Shown one piece after another: positions 63,197-64,000 of a DNA stretch of 64,000 nt (within the stretch, counting starts at the first letter, position 1; the number at the start of each line of letters is the position of its first letter). This stretch comes from G020354785 sp964521285 (GTDB lineage: Bacteria; Bacteroidota; Bacteroidia; Bacteroidales; UBA10428). Made by a program: the position numbers and the translations under genes. The DNA is taken from contig CAZFQS010000014.1 in assembly GCA_964521285.1 (NCBI GenBank), positions 1 through 64,000 of the forward strand. The letters are read 5' to 3'. The notes beneath the pieces are model-generated. The model was not told the origin of the DNA, did not search any database, and saw only the letters and a list, made by a program, of their open reading frames with translations.

Positions 63197-64000
63197 GTGA
63201 TAAAAGATATTATCAAATGTTTTATTACCATATTAATTGCAGTATTTTGTATAGCTACAATAGTTGAAGGACAATGCTTTAATACTAATTTTGCTTTTCA
63301 GATTGGTGAAAAGATAACATATAATATTGTATATAACTGGCATTTTATATGGATAAATGCCGGGCAGGTAGAATTTGAGGTAAAATATGCAAAATTTATG
63401 GAGAGGGATGTATATCATTTTGATGCCTATGGCGCTACTTTTAAGGCATATGACTGGTTTTTCAAGATAAGAGACAGTTTTGATGCTTACCTTGATATGA
63501 AATCTCTTAAACCACTTTGGTTTGAAAGAAAGACATATGAAGGCGGATATGCAGTGCATAATGAATATATCTTTGATCATAGAAACAATAGAATATTTTC
63601 ATTCACAGAAAATTCTAATAAACCTTTTTGCAGGGATACTCTTACTTTACCTTCCTGTACTTTTGATGTCATAAGCCTTTCATATTATGCCAGAAATCTC
63701 GACTTTAATGATCTTGAAGTGAATGATACCATCCCCGTATCTACTATTATTGATAACGAGTTATTTGATCTTTATATACGCTATCTGGGGAAAGAAGTAA
63801 TAGAAACAAAAGATGGCAGCAGATATAACTGTATTAAATTTTCCGCCTTACTTGTTGAAGGCACAATATTTAAAGGAGGGGAAGATCTTTTTGTCTGGGT
63901 TACAGATGATAAAAACAGAATTCCGGTATTAGTAGAGGCGAAAATATTGGTGGGTTCTGTTAAAGCATTACTTATAAATGCCAGAGGATTAAGAAATAAA
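63197..64000 (+). CDS. DUF3108-like protein, partial (runs off the window)
   Basis: An open frame from GTG 63197 to the last base of the window (268 codons, no stop). The N-terminus has a signal peptide (IIKCFITILIAVFCIATIVEG). The body begins with FQIGEKITYNIVYNWHFIWIN and continues with AYDWFFKIRDSFDAYLD, a pattern typical of DUF3108 periplasmic proteins of Bacteroidota. It is incomplete, and its function is unknown. It follows the macro-domain gene after 47 bp. Confidence 0.75.
   Translation, partial: MIKDIIKCFITILIAVFCIATIVEGQCFNTNFAFQIGEKITYNIVYNWHFIWINAGQVEFEVKYAKFMERDVYHFDAYGATFKAYDWFFKIRDSFDAYLDMKSLKPLWFERKTYEGGYAVHNEYIFDHRNNRIFSFTENSNKPFCRDTLTLPSCTFDVISLSYYARNLDFNDLEVNDTIPVSTIIDNELFDLYIRYLGKEVIETKDGSRYNCIKFSALLVEGTIFKGGEDLFVWVTDDKNRIPVLVEAKILVGSVKALLINARGLRNK

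Noticed and set aside
63233..63580. Minus-strand ORF near the right edge
   Set aside because: It is antisense to the open DUF3108-like frame, which has a signal peptide and family pattern.

Overview
The window is AT-rich DNA from an anaerobic or facultatively anaerobic member of the Bacteroidota, most likely Bacteroidales-like. The evidence is the set of genes: a gldF-gldG pair upstream of dnaN, an nadD-gmk-yicC group, an surE-lpxB group, OmpA-type and SpoIID-type envelope proteins and many lipoproteins. Candidate promoters fit the Bacteroidota pattern (TTTG near -33, TAnnTTTG near -7), and Shine-Dalgarno sequences are mostly weak. I saw no rRNA, tRNA, CRISPR array or intact insertion sequence.

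Layout. 1-1560: a truncated DNA methyltransferase, a probable structured small RNA ending in a strong terminator, and three tandem 117-bp repeats. 1561-4427: a tldD-pmbA protease pair. 4541-8842 (minus): a HExxH lipoprotein, a transsulfuration enzyme, alanine dehydrogenase and the redox repressor Rex. 9013-21528 (plus): a 17-gene run encoding a membrane-bound group 4 [NiFe]-hydrogenase with a complete Mrp-type cation antiporter, preceded by two sulfhydrogenase-type electron-transfer subunits (HydB/HydG) and followed by a maturation protease. 21680-22105: a zinc-ribbon protein. 22393-27426: an NAD-reducing soluble hydrogenase, hoxFUYHW, of the Cupriavidus (Ralstonia) type. 27645-29972: a lone receiver domain, a lipoprotein and a LytTR regulator. 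30360-36645: an ADP-forming acyl-CoA synthetase, an aminotransferase and a four-subunit 2-oxoacid:ferredoxin oxidoreductase. 36826-64000: mostly housekeeping and envelope genes (flavin reductase, OmpA, HAD, nadD, gmk, yicC, MATE, pyruvate kinase, alcohol dehydrogenase, hybrid kinase, FAH, exonuclease, dnaN, gldG, gldF, PagL-like, SpoIID, lpxB, surE, pheT, macro domain, DUF3108).

How the genes work together. The central 28 kb reads as a fermentative energy module resembling that of Thermococcales. Amino acids would be deaminated (aminotransferase, alanine dehydrogenase). The 2-oxoacids would be oxidised to acyl-CoA with reduction of ferredoxin (Kor/Vor), and the acyl-CoA energy captured as ATP (ADP-forming synthetase). 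Reduced ferredoxin would be re-oxidised by the Mbh-Mrp complex, making H2 and pumping ions. Hox would balance NADH against H2. Rex is encoded divergently from the hydrogenase operon, and an 18-bp Rex-like inverted repeat sits in front of the kor genes, which suggests common NADH/NAD+ control.

The most unusual observation is the architecture of the membrane hydrogenase operon. It has HydB/HydG NAD(P)H-type input subunits without their usual soluble hydrogenase partners, and two antiporter-like subunits, one of which has lost the conserved transmembrane glutamate. This may be an NAD(P)H- and ferredoxin-linked, ion-pumping hydrogenase. That is an inference from gene content and needs biochemical proof.
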